Below are positions 1 to 12,599 of a DNA stretch of 64,000 nucleotides, piece after piece; position 1 is the stretch's first letter, and every line of letters starts with the position of its first letter. The notes beneath the pieces were generated by a model. The model made no database searches, was not told where the DNA came from, and saw only the letters and a program-made list of their open reading frames with translations. Made by a program: the position numbers and the translations under genes. Source of the stretch: Megalopta genalis (Eukaryota; Arthropoda; Insecta; Hymenoptera; Halictidae); assembly GCF_051020955.1 (NCBI RefSeq), contig NW_027476760.1:62001-126000 (forward strand), read 5' to 3'.

Positions 1-470
1 CTTCAAATCCATGTGAAACAAATGGTTTAGCTTCAAATCAATGCGATGTAGAAGGTTTAGCTTCAAATCCGTGCGATACACATGATTTAGCTGCAAATCA
101 ATGCGATATAGAAGGTTTAGCTTCAAATCCACGCGATACACTAGATTTAGATTCAAATCAATGCGATGTAGAAGGTTCTGCTTCAAATCCATACGACACA
201 TATGATTTAGCTTCAAATACTTGCGATATAAGTGATTTAGCTTCAAAAGCTGGAGGAACAAACGAGGTAGCTTCAATTCCATGTGAAACAAATGATTTAG
301 CTTCAAATCAATGCGAAGTAGTAGGCTTAGCTTCAAATTCATGCGAAACAAATGGTTTAGCTACAAATACTTGTGATATACATTATTTAGCTACAAGTGC
401 ATGCGAAACAAACGAGTTACGATCATATCCATACGAAACACATGATTAAGCTTCAAATCAATGCGATGTA

Positions 471-1129
471 GATGGTTTGCTTCAAATCCATGCGATATAC
501 AAGATTTAGCTTCAAATCAATGCGATGTAGTAGGCTCAGCTTCAAATCCATGCGATATAAGTGATATAGCTTCATAAGCAGGAGGAACAAACGAGGTAGC
601 TTCAATTCCATGCGAAACAAATGATTTAGCTTCAAATCAATGCGTAGTAGAAGGCGTAGCTTCAAATCCATGTGAAACAAATGGTTTAGCTTTAAATCAA
701 TGCGATGTAGAAGGTTTAGCTTCAAATCCGTGCGATACACATGATTGAGCTTCAAATCAATGCGATGTAGAAGGTTTAGCTTCAAATCCACGCGATACAC
801 TAGATTTAGATTCAAATCAATGCGATGTAGAAGGTTCTGCTTCAAATCCATACGACACATATGATTTAGCTTCAAATACTTGCGATATAAGTGATTTAGC
901 TTCAAAAGCTGGAGGAACAAACGAGGTAGCTTCATTTCCATGCGAATCAAATGATTTAGCTTCAAATCAATGCGAAGTAGAAGGCTTAGCTTCAAATTCA
1001 TGCGAAACAAATGGTTTAGCTACAAATACTTGTGATATACATTATTTAGCTACAAGTGCATGCGAAACAAACGAGTTACCATCAAATCCATACGAAACAC
1101 ACGATTAAGCTTCAAATCAATGCGATGTA
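471..1129. repeat. 659-bp higher-order repeat (22 monomers)
   Basis: The interval between two successive GATGGTTTGCTTC markers is 659 bp, that is 22 monomers of 30 bp minus one base. The same spacing recurs at 8209-8868, 10308-10967, 12617-13276, 14716-15375, 22208-22867, 42231-42890-43549, 44478-45137 and 48854-49513. This makes it the most widespread higher-order unit in the window. It carries two plus-frame stops (in TTCATAAGCAGG and in TGATTGAGCTTC) and the frameshifting 29-bp monomer. Confidence 0.88.
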
Positions 1130-2098
1130 GATGGTTTGCTTCAAATCCATGCGATACACAAGATTTATGTTCAAATCAGTGCGATGTAGTAGGCTCAGCT
1201 TCAAATCCATGCGGCACATATGATTTAGCTTCAAATACTTGGGGTATAAGTGATATAGCTTCAAATGCATACTAATCAAACGAGTTAGCTTCAAAATCCA
1301 CGCGATACACATGATTTAGCCTCAAATACTTGCGATATAAGTGATGTAGAATCAACTGCAGGCGAAACGAACGAGTTAGCTTCAAATCCATTCAAAACTC
1401 ATGATTTAGCAGCAAATCAATGTGATGTAGAAGGTTTAGTTTCAAATCCATGCGATACACAAGACTTAGCTTCAAATCAATGCGATGTAGTAGGCTCAGC
1501 TTCAAATCCATGCGATATAAGTGATATAGCTTCTTAAGCAGGAGGAACAAACGAGGTAGCTTCAATTCCATGCGAAACAAATGATTTAGGTTCAAATCAA
1601 TGCGTAGTAGAAGGCGTAGCTTCAAATCCATGTGAAACAAATGGTTTAGCTTCAAATCAATGCGATGTAGAAGGTTTAGCTTCAAATCCGTGCGATACAC
1701 ATGATTGAGCTTCAAATCAATGCGATGTAGAAGGTTTAGCTTCAAATCCACGCGATACACTAGATTTAGCTTCAAATCAATGCGATGTAGTAGGCTCAGC
1801 TTCAAATCCATGCGATATAAGTGATATAGCTTCATAAGCAGGCGGAACAAACGAGGTAGCTTCAATTCCATGCGAAACAAATGATTTAGCTTCAAATCAA
1901 TGCGTAGTAGAAGGCGTAGCTTCAAATCCATGCGAAACACATGATTTAGCTGCAAATCGTTGCGATGTAGAAGGTTTAGCTTCAAAACAATAAGAGGTAG
2001 AAGGTTTAGCTTCAAATCAATACAATGTATAAGGTTTAGCTTCAAATCAATGCGATGTTAAGGTTTAGCTTCAAATCCATACGAAACACATGATTTAG

Positions 2099-3957
2099 CT
2101 ACAAATCAATTCGAAGGACAAGGCTTAGATTCAAATCCATGCGAAACAAATGATTTAGCTTCAAATCAAAGCGATGTAGAAGGTTTAGCTTCAAATCCAT
2201 GCGATACACAAGATTTAGCTTCAAATCAATGCGATGTGGTAGGTTCAGCTTCAAATCCATGCGGCACATATGATTTAGCTTCAAATACTTGCGATATAAG
2301 TGACATAGTTTCAAATGGAGGCGAAACGAACGAGTTAACTTCAAATCCATGCGAGACACATGATTTAGCTTCAAATCAATGCGATGTAGAAGGTTTAGCT
2401 TCAAATCCACGCGAAACATATGATTTAGCTTCAAACACTTGGGGTATAAGTGATATAGCTTCAAATGCATACTAATCAAACGAGTTAGCTTCAGAATCCA
2501 CGCGATACACATGATTTAGCTTCAAATACTTGCGATATAAGTGATGTAGAATCAACTGCAGGCGAATCGAACGAGTTAGCTTCAAATCCATTCAAAACTC
2601 ATGATTTAGCAGCAAATCAATGTGATGTAGAAGGTTTAGTTTCAAATCCATGCGATACACAAGATTTAGCTTCAAATCAATGCGATGTAGTAGGCTCAGC
2701 TTCAAATCCATGCGATATAAGTGATATAGCATCATGAGCAGGAGGAACAGACGAGGTAGCTTCAATTCCATGCTAAACAAATGATTTAGCTTCAAATCAA
2801 TGCGTAGTAGAAGGCGTAGCTTCAAATCCATGTGAAACAAATGGTTTAGCTTCAAATCAATGCGATGTAGAAGGTTTAGCTTCAAATCCGTGCGATACAC
2901 ATGATTTAGCTGCAAATCAATGCGATATAGAAGGTTTAGCTTCAAATCCACGCGATACACTAGATTTAGATTCAAATCAATGCGATGTAGAAGGTTCTGC
3001 TTCAAATCCATACGACACATATGATTTAGCTTCAAATACTTGCGATATAAGTGATTTAGCTTCAAAAGCTGGAGGAACAAACGCGGTAGCTTCAATTCCA
3101 TGCGAAACAAATGATTTAGCTTCAAATCAATGCGAAGTAGAAGGCTTAGCTTCAAATTCATGCGAAACAAATGGTTTAGCTACAAATACTTGTGATATAC
3201 ATTATTTAGCTACAAGTGCATGCGAAACAAACGAGTTACCATCATATCCATACGAAACACATGATTAAGCTTCAAATCAATGCGATGTAGATGGTTTGCT
3301 TCAAATCCATGCGATATACAAGATTTAGCTTCAAATCAATGCGATGTAGTAGGCTCAGCTTCAAATCCATGCGATATAAGTGATATAGCTTCATAAGCAG
3401 GAGGAACAAACGAGGTAGCTTCAATTCCATGCGAAACAAATGATTTAGCTTCAAATCAATGCGTAGTAGAAGGCGTAGCTTCAAATCCATGTGAAACAAA
3501 TGATTTAGCTTCAAATCAATACGATGTAGAAGGTTTAGCTTCAAATCCGTGCGATACACATGATTGAGCTTCAAATCAATGCGATGTAGAAGGTTTAGCT
3601 TCAAATCCACGCGATACACTAGATTTAGCTTCAAATCAATGCGATGTAGTAGGCTCAGCTTCAAATCCATGCGATATAAGTGATATAACTTCATAAGCAG
3701 GAGGAACAAACGAGGTAGCTTCAATTCCATGCGAAACAAATGATTTAGCTTCAAATCAATGCGTAGTAGAAGGCGTAGCTTCAAATCCATGCGAAACACA
3801 TGATTTAGCTGCAAATCGTTGCGATGTAGAAGGTTTAGCTTCAAAACAATAAGAGGTAGAAGGTTTAGCTTCAAATCAATACAATGTAGAAGGTTTAGCT
3901 TCAAATCAATGCGATGTTAAGGTTTAGCTTCAAATCCATACGAAACACATGATTTAG
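2099..3957. repeat. 1859-bp higher-order repeat, copy 1
   Basis: The block starts near the landmark ATTCGAAGGACAAGGC and repeats next door with an offset of exactly 1859 bp (62 monomers minus one base). Shared features include GATGTGGTAGGTTCAGC, the GGTATAAG monomer, the 29-bp GATGGTTTGCTTC monomer and a second 29-bp monomer, GATGTTAAGGTTTAGC. Homology also extends some 500 bp upstream, so the true breakpoint may lie before 2099. Confidence 0.85.
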
Positions 3958-5487
3958 CTACAAATCAATTCGAAGGACAAGGCTTAGATTCAAATCCATG
4001 CGAAACAAATGATTTAGCTTCAAATCAAAGCGATGTAGAAGGTTTAGCTTCAAATCCATGCGATACACAAGATTTAGCTTCAAATCAATGCGATGTGGTA
4101 GGTTCAGCTTCAAATCCATGCGGCACATATGATTTAGCTTCAAATACTTGCGATATAAGTGACATAGTTTCAAATGGAGGCGAAACGAACGAGTTAACTT
4201 CAAATCCATGCGAGACACATGATTTAGCTTCAAATCAATGCGATGTAGAAGGTTTAGCTTCAAATCCACGCGAAACATATGATTTAGCTTCAAACACTTG
4301 GGGTATAAGTGATATAGCTTCAAATGCATACTAATCAAACGAGTTAGCTTCAAAATCCACGCGATACACATGATTTAGCTTCAAATTCTTGCGATATAAG
4401 TGATGTAGAATCAACTGCAGGCGAAACGAACGAGTTAGCTTCAAATCCATTCAAAACTCATGATTTAGCAGCAAATCAATGTGATGTAGAAGGTTTAGTT
4501 TCAAATCCATGCGATACACAAGATTTAGCTTCAAATCAATGCGATGTAGTAGGCTCAGCTTCAAATCCATGCGATATAAGTGATATAGCATCATAAGCAG
4601 GAGGAACAAACGAGGTAGCTTCAATTCCATGCGAAACAAATGATTTAGCTACAAATCAATGCGTAGTAGAAGGCGTAGCTTCAAATCCATGTGAAACAAA
4701 TGGTTTAGCTTCAAATCAATGCGATGTAGAAGGTTTAGCTTCAAATCCGTGCGATACACATGATTTAGCTGCAAATCAATGCGATATAGAAGGTTTAGCT
4801 TCAAATCCACGCGATACACTAGATTTAGATTCAAATCAATGCGATGTAGAAGGTTCTGCTTCAAATCCATACGACACATATGATTTAGCTTCAAATACTT
4901 GCGATATAAGTGATTTAGCTTCAAAAGCTGGAGGAACAAACGAGGTAGCTTCAATTCCATGCGAAACAAATGATTTAGCTTCAAATCAATGCGAAGTAGT
5001 AGGCTTAGCTTCAAATTCATGCGAAACAAAGGGTTTAGCTACAAATACTTGTGATATACATTATTTAGCTACAAGTGCATGCGAAACAAACGAGTTAACA
5101 TCATATCCATACGAAACACATGATTAAGCTTCAAATCAATGCGATGTAGATGGTTTGCTTCAAATCCATGCGATATACAAGATTTAGCTTCAAATCAATG
5201 CGATGTAGTAGGCTCAGCTTCATATCCATGCGATATAAGTGATATAGCTTCATAAGCAGGAGGAACAAACGAGGTAGCTTCAATTCCATGCGAAACAAAT
5301 GAGTTAGCTTCAAATCAATGCGTAGTAGAAGGCGTAGCTTCAAATCCATGTGAAACAAATGGTTTAGCTTCAAATCAATGCGATGTAGAAGGTTTAGCTT
5401 CAAATCCGTGCGATACACATGATTGAGCTTCAAATCAATGCGATGTAGAAGGTTTAGCTTCAAATCCACGCGATACACTAGATTTAG
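3958..5487. repeat. 1859-bp higher-order repeat, copy 2 (partial)
   Basis: This is a near-identical continuation of the preceding copy until about 5487. There copy 1 reads TAGATTTAGCTTCAAATC and this copy switches to TAGATTTAGATTCAAATC followed by different monomers. The interval recurs at about 21018-22300 (offset 17060), so the block was copied both in tandem and over a distance. Confidence 0.82.
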
Positions 5488-8191
5488 ATTCAAATCAATG
5501 CGATGTAGAAGGGTTAGCTTCGAATCCACGCGAAAGATATGATTTAGCTTCAAACACTTGGGGTATAAGTGATATAGCTTCAAATGCATACTAATCAAAC
5601 GAGTTAGCTTCAAAATCCACGCGATACACATGATTTAGCCTCAAATACTTGCCATATAAGTGATGTAGAATCAACTGCAGGCGAAACGAACGAGTTAGCT
5701 TCAAATCCATTCAAAACACATGATTTAGCAGCAAATCATTGTGATGTAGAAGGTTTAGTTTCAAATCCATGCGATACACAAGATTTAGCTTCAAATCAAT
5801 GCGATGTAGTAGGCTCAGCTTCAAATCCATGCGATATAAGTGATATAGCTTCTTAAGCAGGAAGAACAAACGAGGTAGCTTCAATTCCATGCGAAACAAA
5901 TGATTTAGCTTCAAATCAATGCGTAGTAGAAGGCGTAGCTTCAAATCCATGTGAAACAAATGGTTTAGCTTCAAATCAATGCGATGTAGAAGGTTTAGCT
6001 TCAATTCCGTGCGATACACAAGATTTAGCTTCAAATCAATGCGATGTGGTAGGTTCAGCTTCAAATCCATGCGGCACATATGATTTAGCTTCAAATACTT
6101 GCGATATAAGTGACATAGTTTCAAATGGAGGCGAAACGAACGAGTTAACTTCAAATCCATGCGAGACACATGACTTAGCTTCAAATCAATGCGATGTAGA
6201 AGGTTTAGCTTCAAATCCACGCGAAACATATGATTTAGCTTCAAACACTTGGGGTATAAGTGATATAGCTTCAAATGCATACTAATCAAACGAGTTAGCT
6301 TCAAAATCCAGGCGATACACATGATTTAGCTTCAAATACTTGCGATATAAGTGATGTAGAATCAACTGCAGGCGAAACGAACGAGTTAGCTTCAAATCCA
6401 TTCAAAACTCATGATTTAGCAGCAAATCAATGTGATGTAGAAGGTTTAGTTTCAAATCCAAACGATACACAAGATTTAGCTTCAAATCAATGCGATGTAG
6501 TAGGCTCAGCTTCAAATCCATGCGATATAAGTGATATAGCATCATAAGCAGGAGGAACAAACGAGGTAGCTTCAATTCCATGCGAAACAAATGATTTAGC
6601 TTCAAATCAATGCGTAGTAGAAGGCGTAGCTTCAAATCCATGTGAAACAAATGGTTTAGCTTCAAATCAATGCGATGTAGAAGGTTTAGCTTCAAATCCG
6701 TGCGTTACACATGATTGAGCTTCAAATCAATGCGATGTAGAAGGTTTAGCTTCAAATCCACGCGATACACTAGATTTAGATTCAAATCAATGCGATGTAG
6801 AAGGTTCTGCTTCAAATCCATACGACACATATGATTTAGCTTCAAATACTTGCGATATAAGTGATTTAGCTTCAAAAGCTGGAGGAACAAACGAGGTAGC
6901 TTCATTTCCATGCGAAACAAATGATTTAGCTTCAAATCAATGCGAAGTAGAAGGCTTAGCTTCAAATTCATGCGAAACAAATGGTTTAGCTACAAATACT
7001 TGTGATATAGATTATTTAGCTACAACTGCATGCGAAACAAACGAGTTACCATCAAATCCATACGAAACACACGATTAAGCTTCAAATCAATGCGATGTAG
7101 ATGGTTTGCTTCAAATCCATGCGATACACAAGATTTATATTCAAATCAGTGCGATGTAGTAGGCTCAGCTTCAAATCCATGCGGCACATATGATTTAGCT
7201 TCAAATACTTGCGATATAAGTGATATAGTTTCAAATGGAGGCGAAACGAACGAGTTATCTTCAAATCCATGCGAGACACATGACTTAGCTTCAAATCAAT
7301 GCGATGTAGAAGGGTTAGCTTCAAATCCACGCGAAAGATATGATTTAGCTTCAAACACTTGGGGTATAAGTGATATAGCTTCAAATGCATACTAATCAAA
7401 CGAGTTAGCTTCAAAATCCACGCGATACACATGATTTAGCCTCAAATACTTGCGATATAAGTGATGTAGAATCAACTGCAGGCGAAACGAACGAGTTAGC
7501 TTCAAATCCATTCAAAACTCATGATTTAGCAGCAAATCAATGTGATGTAGAAGGTTTAGTTTCAAATCCATGCGATACACAAGATTTAGCTTCAAATCAA
7601 TGCGATGTAGTAGGCTCAGCTTCAAATCCATGCGATATAAGTGATATAGCTTCTTAAGCAGGATGAACAAACGAGGTAGCTTGAATTCCATGCGAAACAA
7701 ATGATTTAGCTTCAAATCAATGCGTAGTAGAAGGCGTAGCTTCAAATCCATGTGAAACAAATGGTTTAGCTTCAAATCAATGCGATGTAGAAGGTTTAGC
7801 TTCAAATCCGTGCGATACACATGATTTAGCTGCAAATCAATGCGATATAGAAGGTTTAGCTTCAAATCCACGCGATACACTAGATTTAGATTCAAATCAA
7901 TGCGATGTAGAAGGTTCTGCTTCAAATCCATACGACACATATGATTTAGCTTCAAATACTTGCGATATAAGTGATTTAGCTTCAAAAGCTGGAGGAACAA
8001 ACGAGGTAGCTTCTATTCCATGCGAAACAAATGATTTAGCTTCAAATCAATGCGAAGTAGTAGGCTTAGCTTCAAATTCATGCGAAACAAATGGTTTAGC
8101 TACAAATACTTGTGATATACATTATTTAGCTACAAGTGCATGCGAAACAAACGAGTTACCATCATATCCATACGAAACACATGATTAAGCT

Positions 8192-11100
8192 TCAAATCAA
8201 TGCGATGTAGATGGTTTGCTTCAAATCCATGCGATATACAAGATTTAGCTTCAAATCAATGCGATGTAGTAGGCTCAGCTTCAAATCCATGCGATATAAG
8301 TGATATAGCTTCATAAGCAGGAGGAACAAACGAGGTAGCTTCAATTCCATGCGAAACAAATGATTTAGCTTCAAATCAATGCGTAGTAGAAGGCGTAGCT
8401 TGAAATCCATGTGAAACAAATGGTTTAGCTTCAAATCAATGCGATGTAGAAGGTTTAGCTTCAAATCCGTGCGATACACATGATTGAGCTTCAAATCAAT
8501 GCGATGTAGAAGGTTTAGCTTCAAATCCACGCGATACACTAGATTTAGATTCAAATCAATGCGATGTAGAAGGTTCTGCTTCAAATCCATACGACACATA
8601 TGATTTAGCTTCAAATACTTGCGATATAAGTGATTTAGCTTCAAAAGCTGGAGGAACAAACAAGGTAGCTTCATTTCCATGCGAAACAAATGATTTAGCT
8701 TCAAATCAATGCGAAGTAGAAGGCTTAGCTTCAAATTCATGCGAAACAAATGGTTTAGCTACAAATACTTGTGATATAGATTATTTAGCTACAACTGCAT
8801 GCGAAACAAACGAGTTACCATCAAATCCATACGAAACACACGATTAAGCTTCAAATCAATGCGATGTAGATGGTTTGCTTCAAATCCATGCGATACACAA
8901 GATTTATGTTCAAATCAGTGCGATGTAGTAGGCTCAGCTTCAAATCCATGCGGCACATATGATTTAGCTTCAAATACTTGCGATATAAGTGATATAGTTT
9001 CAAATGGAGGCGAAACGAACGAGTTAGCTTCAAATCCATGCGAGACACATGACTTAGCTTCAAATCAATGCGATGTAGAAGGGTTAGCTTCAAATCCACG
9101 CGAAAGATATGATTTAGCTTCAAACACTTGGGGTATAAGTGATATAGCTTCAAATGCATACTAATCAAACGAGTTAGCTTCAAAATCCACGCGATACACA
9201 TGATTTAGCCTCAAATACTTGCGATATAAGTAATGTAGAATCAACTGCAGGCGAAACGAACGAGTTAGCTTCAAATCCATTCAAAACTCATGATTTAGCA
9301 GCAAATCAATGTGATGTAGAAGGTTTTGTTTCAAATCCATGCGATACACAAGATTTAGCTTCAAATCAATGCGATGTAGTAGGCTCAGCTTCAAATCCAT
9401 GCGATATAAGTGATATAGCTTCTTAAGCACGATGAACAAACGAGGTAGCTTCAATTCCATGCGAAACAAGTGATTTAGCTTCAAATCAATGCGTAGTAGA
9501 AGGCGTAGCTTCAAATCCATGTTCAACAAATGGTTTAGCTTCAAATCAATACGAAACACATGATTCAGTTGCAAATCAATGCGATGCAGAAGGTTTAGCT
9601 TGAAATCCATGTCAAACACATGATTTAGCTTCAAATCCATGCGTTGTAGAAGGTTTAGATTCAAATCCATGCAAAACACGTGATTTAACTTCTAATTAAT
9701 GCGAAGTAGAAGGCTCAGCTTCAAATCCATGCGATATAAGTGATATAGCATCATAAGCAGGAGGAACAAACGAGGTAGCTTCAATTCCATGCGAAACAAA
9801 TGATTTAGCTTCAAATCAATGCGTAGTAGAAGGCGTAGCTTCAAATCCATGTGAAACAAATGGTTTAGCTTCAAATCAATGCGATGTAGAAGGTTTAGCT
9901 TCAAATCCGTGCGATACACATGATTTAGCTGCAAATCAATGCGATATAGAAGGTTTAGCTTCAAATCCACGCGATACACTAGATTTAGATTCAAATCAAT
10001 GCGATGTAGAAGGTTCTGCTTCAAATCCATACGACACATATGATTTAGCTTCAAATACTTGCGATATAAGTGATTTAGCTTCAAAAGCTGGAGGAACAAA
10101 CGAGGTAGCTACAATTCCATGCGAAACAAATGATTTAGCTTCAAATCAATGCGAAGTAGTAGGCTTAGCTTCAAATTCATGCGAAACAAATGGTTTAGCT
10201 ACAAATACTTGTGATATACATTATTTAGCTACAAGTGCATGCGAAACAAACGAGTTACCATCATATCCACACGAAACACATGATTAAGCTTCAAATCAAT
10301 GCGATGTAGATGGTTTGCTTCAAATCCATGCGATATACAAGATTTAGCTTCAAATCAATGCGATGTAGTAGGCTCAGCTTCAAATCCATGCGATATAAGT
10401 GATATAGCTTCATAAGCAGGAGGAACAAACGAGGTAGCTTCAATTCCATGCGAAACAAATGATTTAGCTTCAAATCAATGCGTAGTAGAAGGCGTAGCTT
10501 CAAATCCATGTGAAACAAATGGTTTAGCTTCAAATCAATGCGATGTAGAAGGTTTAGCTTCAAATCCGTGCGATACACATGATTGAGCTTCAAATCAATG
10601 CGATGTAGAAGGTTTAGCTTCAAATCCACGCGATACACTAGATTTAGATTCAAATCAATGCGATGTAGAAGGTTCTGCTTCAAATCCATACGACACATAT
10701 GATTTAGCTTCAAATACTTGCGATATAAGTGATTTAGCTTCAAAAGCTGGAGGAACAAACAAGGTAGCTTCATTTCCATGCGAAACAAATGATTTAGCTT
10801 CAAATCAATGCGAAGTAGAAGGCTTAGCTTCAAATTCATGCGAAACAAATGGTTTAGCTACAAATACTTGTGATATAGATTATTTAGCTACAACTGCATG
10901 CGAAACAAACGAGTTACCATCAAATCCATACGAAACACACGATTAAGCTTCAAATCAATGCGATGTAGATGGTTTGCTTCAAATCCATGCGATACACAAG
11001 ATTTATGTTCAAATCAGTGCGATGTAGTAGGCTCAGCTTCAAATCCATGCGGCACATATGATTTAGCTTCAAATACTTGCGATATAAGTGATATAGTTTC

Positions 11101-12599
11101 AAATGGAGGCGAAACGAACGAGTTAGCTTCAAATCCATGCGAGACACATGACTTAGCTTCAAATCAATGCGATGTAGAAGGGTTAGCTTCAAATCCACGC
11201 GAAAGATATGATTTAGCTTCAAACACTTGGGGTATAAGTGATATAGCTTCAAATGCATACTAATCAAACGAGTTAGCTTCAAAATCCACGCGATACACAT
11301 GATTTAGCCTCAAATACTTGCGATATAAGTGATGTAGAATCAACTGCAGGCGAAACGAACGAGTTAGCTTCAAATCCATTCAAAACTCATGATTTAGCAG
11401 CAAATCAATGTGATGTAGAAGGTTTAGTTTCAAATCCATGCGATACACAAGATTTAGCTTCAAATCAATGCGATGTAGTAGGCTCAGCTTCAAATCCATG
11501 CGATATAAGTGATATAGCTTCTTAAGCAGGATGAACAAACGAGGTAGCTTCAATTCCATGCGAAACAAATGATTTAGCTTCAAATCAATGCGTAGTAGAA
11601 GGCGTAGCTTCAAATCCATGTTCAACAAATGGTTTAGCTTCAAATCAATACGAAACACATGATTCAGTTGCAAATCAATGCGATGCAGAAGGTTTAGCTT
11701 GAAATCCATGTCAAACACATGATTTAGCTTCAAATCCATGCGTTGTAGAAGGTTTAGATTCAAATCCATGCAAAACACGTGATTTAACTTCTAATTAATG
11801 CGAAGTAGAAGGCTTAGCTTCAAATCCATGCGAATCAAATGGTTTAGCTTCAAATACTTGCGATATAAGTGATGTAGAATCAACTGCAGGCGAAACGAAC
11901 GAGTTAGCTTCAAATCCATTCAAAACTCATGATTTAGCAGCAAATCAATGTGATGTAGAAGGTTTAGTTTCAAATCCATGCGATACACAAGATTTAGCAT
12001 CAAATCAATGCGATGTAGTAGGCTCAGCTTCAAATCCATGCGATATAAGTGATATAGCATCATAAGCAGGAGGAACAAACGAGGTAGCTTCAATTCCATG
12101 CGAAACAAATGATTTAGCTTCAAATCAATGCGTAGTAGAAGGCGTAGCTTCAAATCCATGTGAAACAAATGGTTTAGCTTCAAATCAATGCGATGTAGAA
12201 GGTTTAGCTTCAAATCCGTGCGATACACATGATTTAGCTGCAAATCAATGCGTTATAGAAGGTTTAGCTTCAAATCCACGCGATACACTAGATTTAGATT
12301 CAAATCAATGCGATGTAGAAGGTTCTGCTTCAAATCCATACGACACATATGATTTAGCTTCAAATACTTGCGATATAAGTGATTTAGCTTCAAAAGCTGG
12401 AGGAACAAACGAGGTAGCTTCTATTCCATGCGAAACAAATGATTTAGCTTCAAATCAATGCGAAGTAGTAGGCTTAGCTTCAAATTCATGCGAAACAAAT
12501 GGTTTAGCTACAAATACTTGTGATATACATTATTTAGCTACAAGTGCATGCGAAACAAACGAGTTACCATCATATCCATACGAAACACATGATTAAGCT
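8192..12599. repeat. 4408-bp higher-order repeat, copy 1
   Basis: This is a tandem block of 147 monomers minus two bases. Internally it is two related sub-blocks, 8192-10290 (2099 bp) and 10291-12599 (2309 bp); the second is seven monomers longer. Rare private variants are shared with the next copy at an offset of 4408, such as AGCTTGAAATCCATGTG, TTAAGCACGATGAAC, ATCCACACGAAACAC and CTTCTATTCC. Some homology continues upstream to about 7740. Confidence 0.92.
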
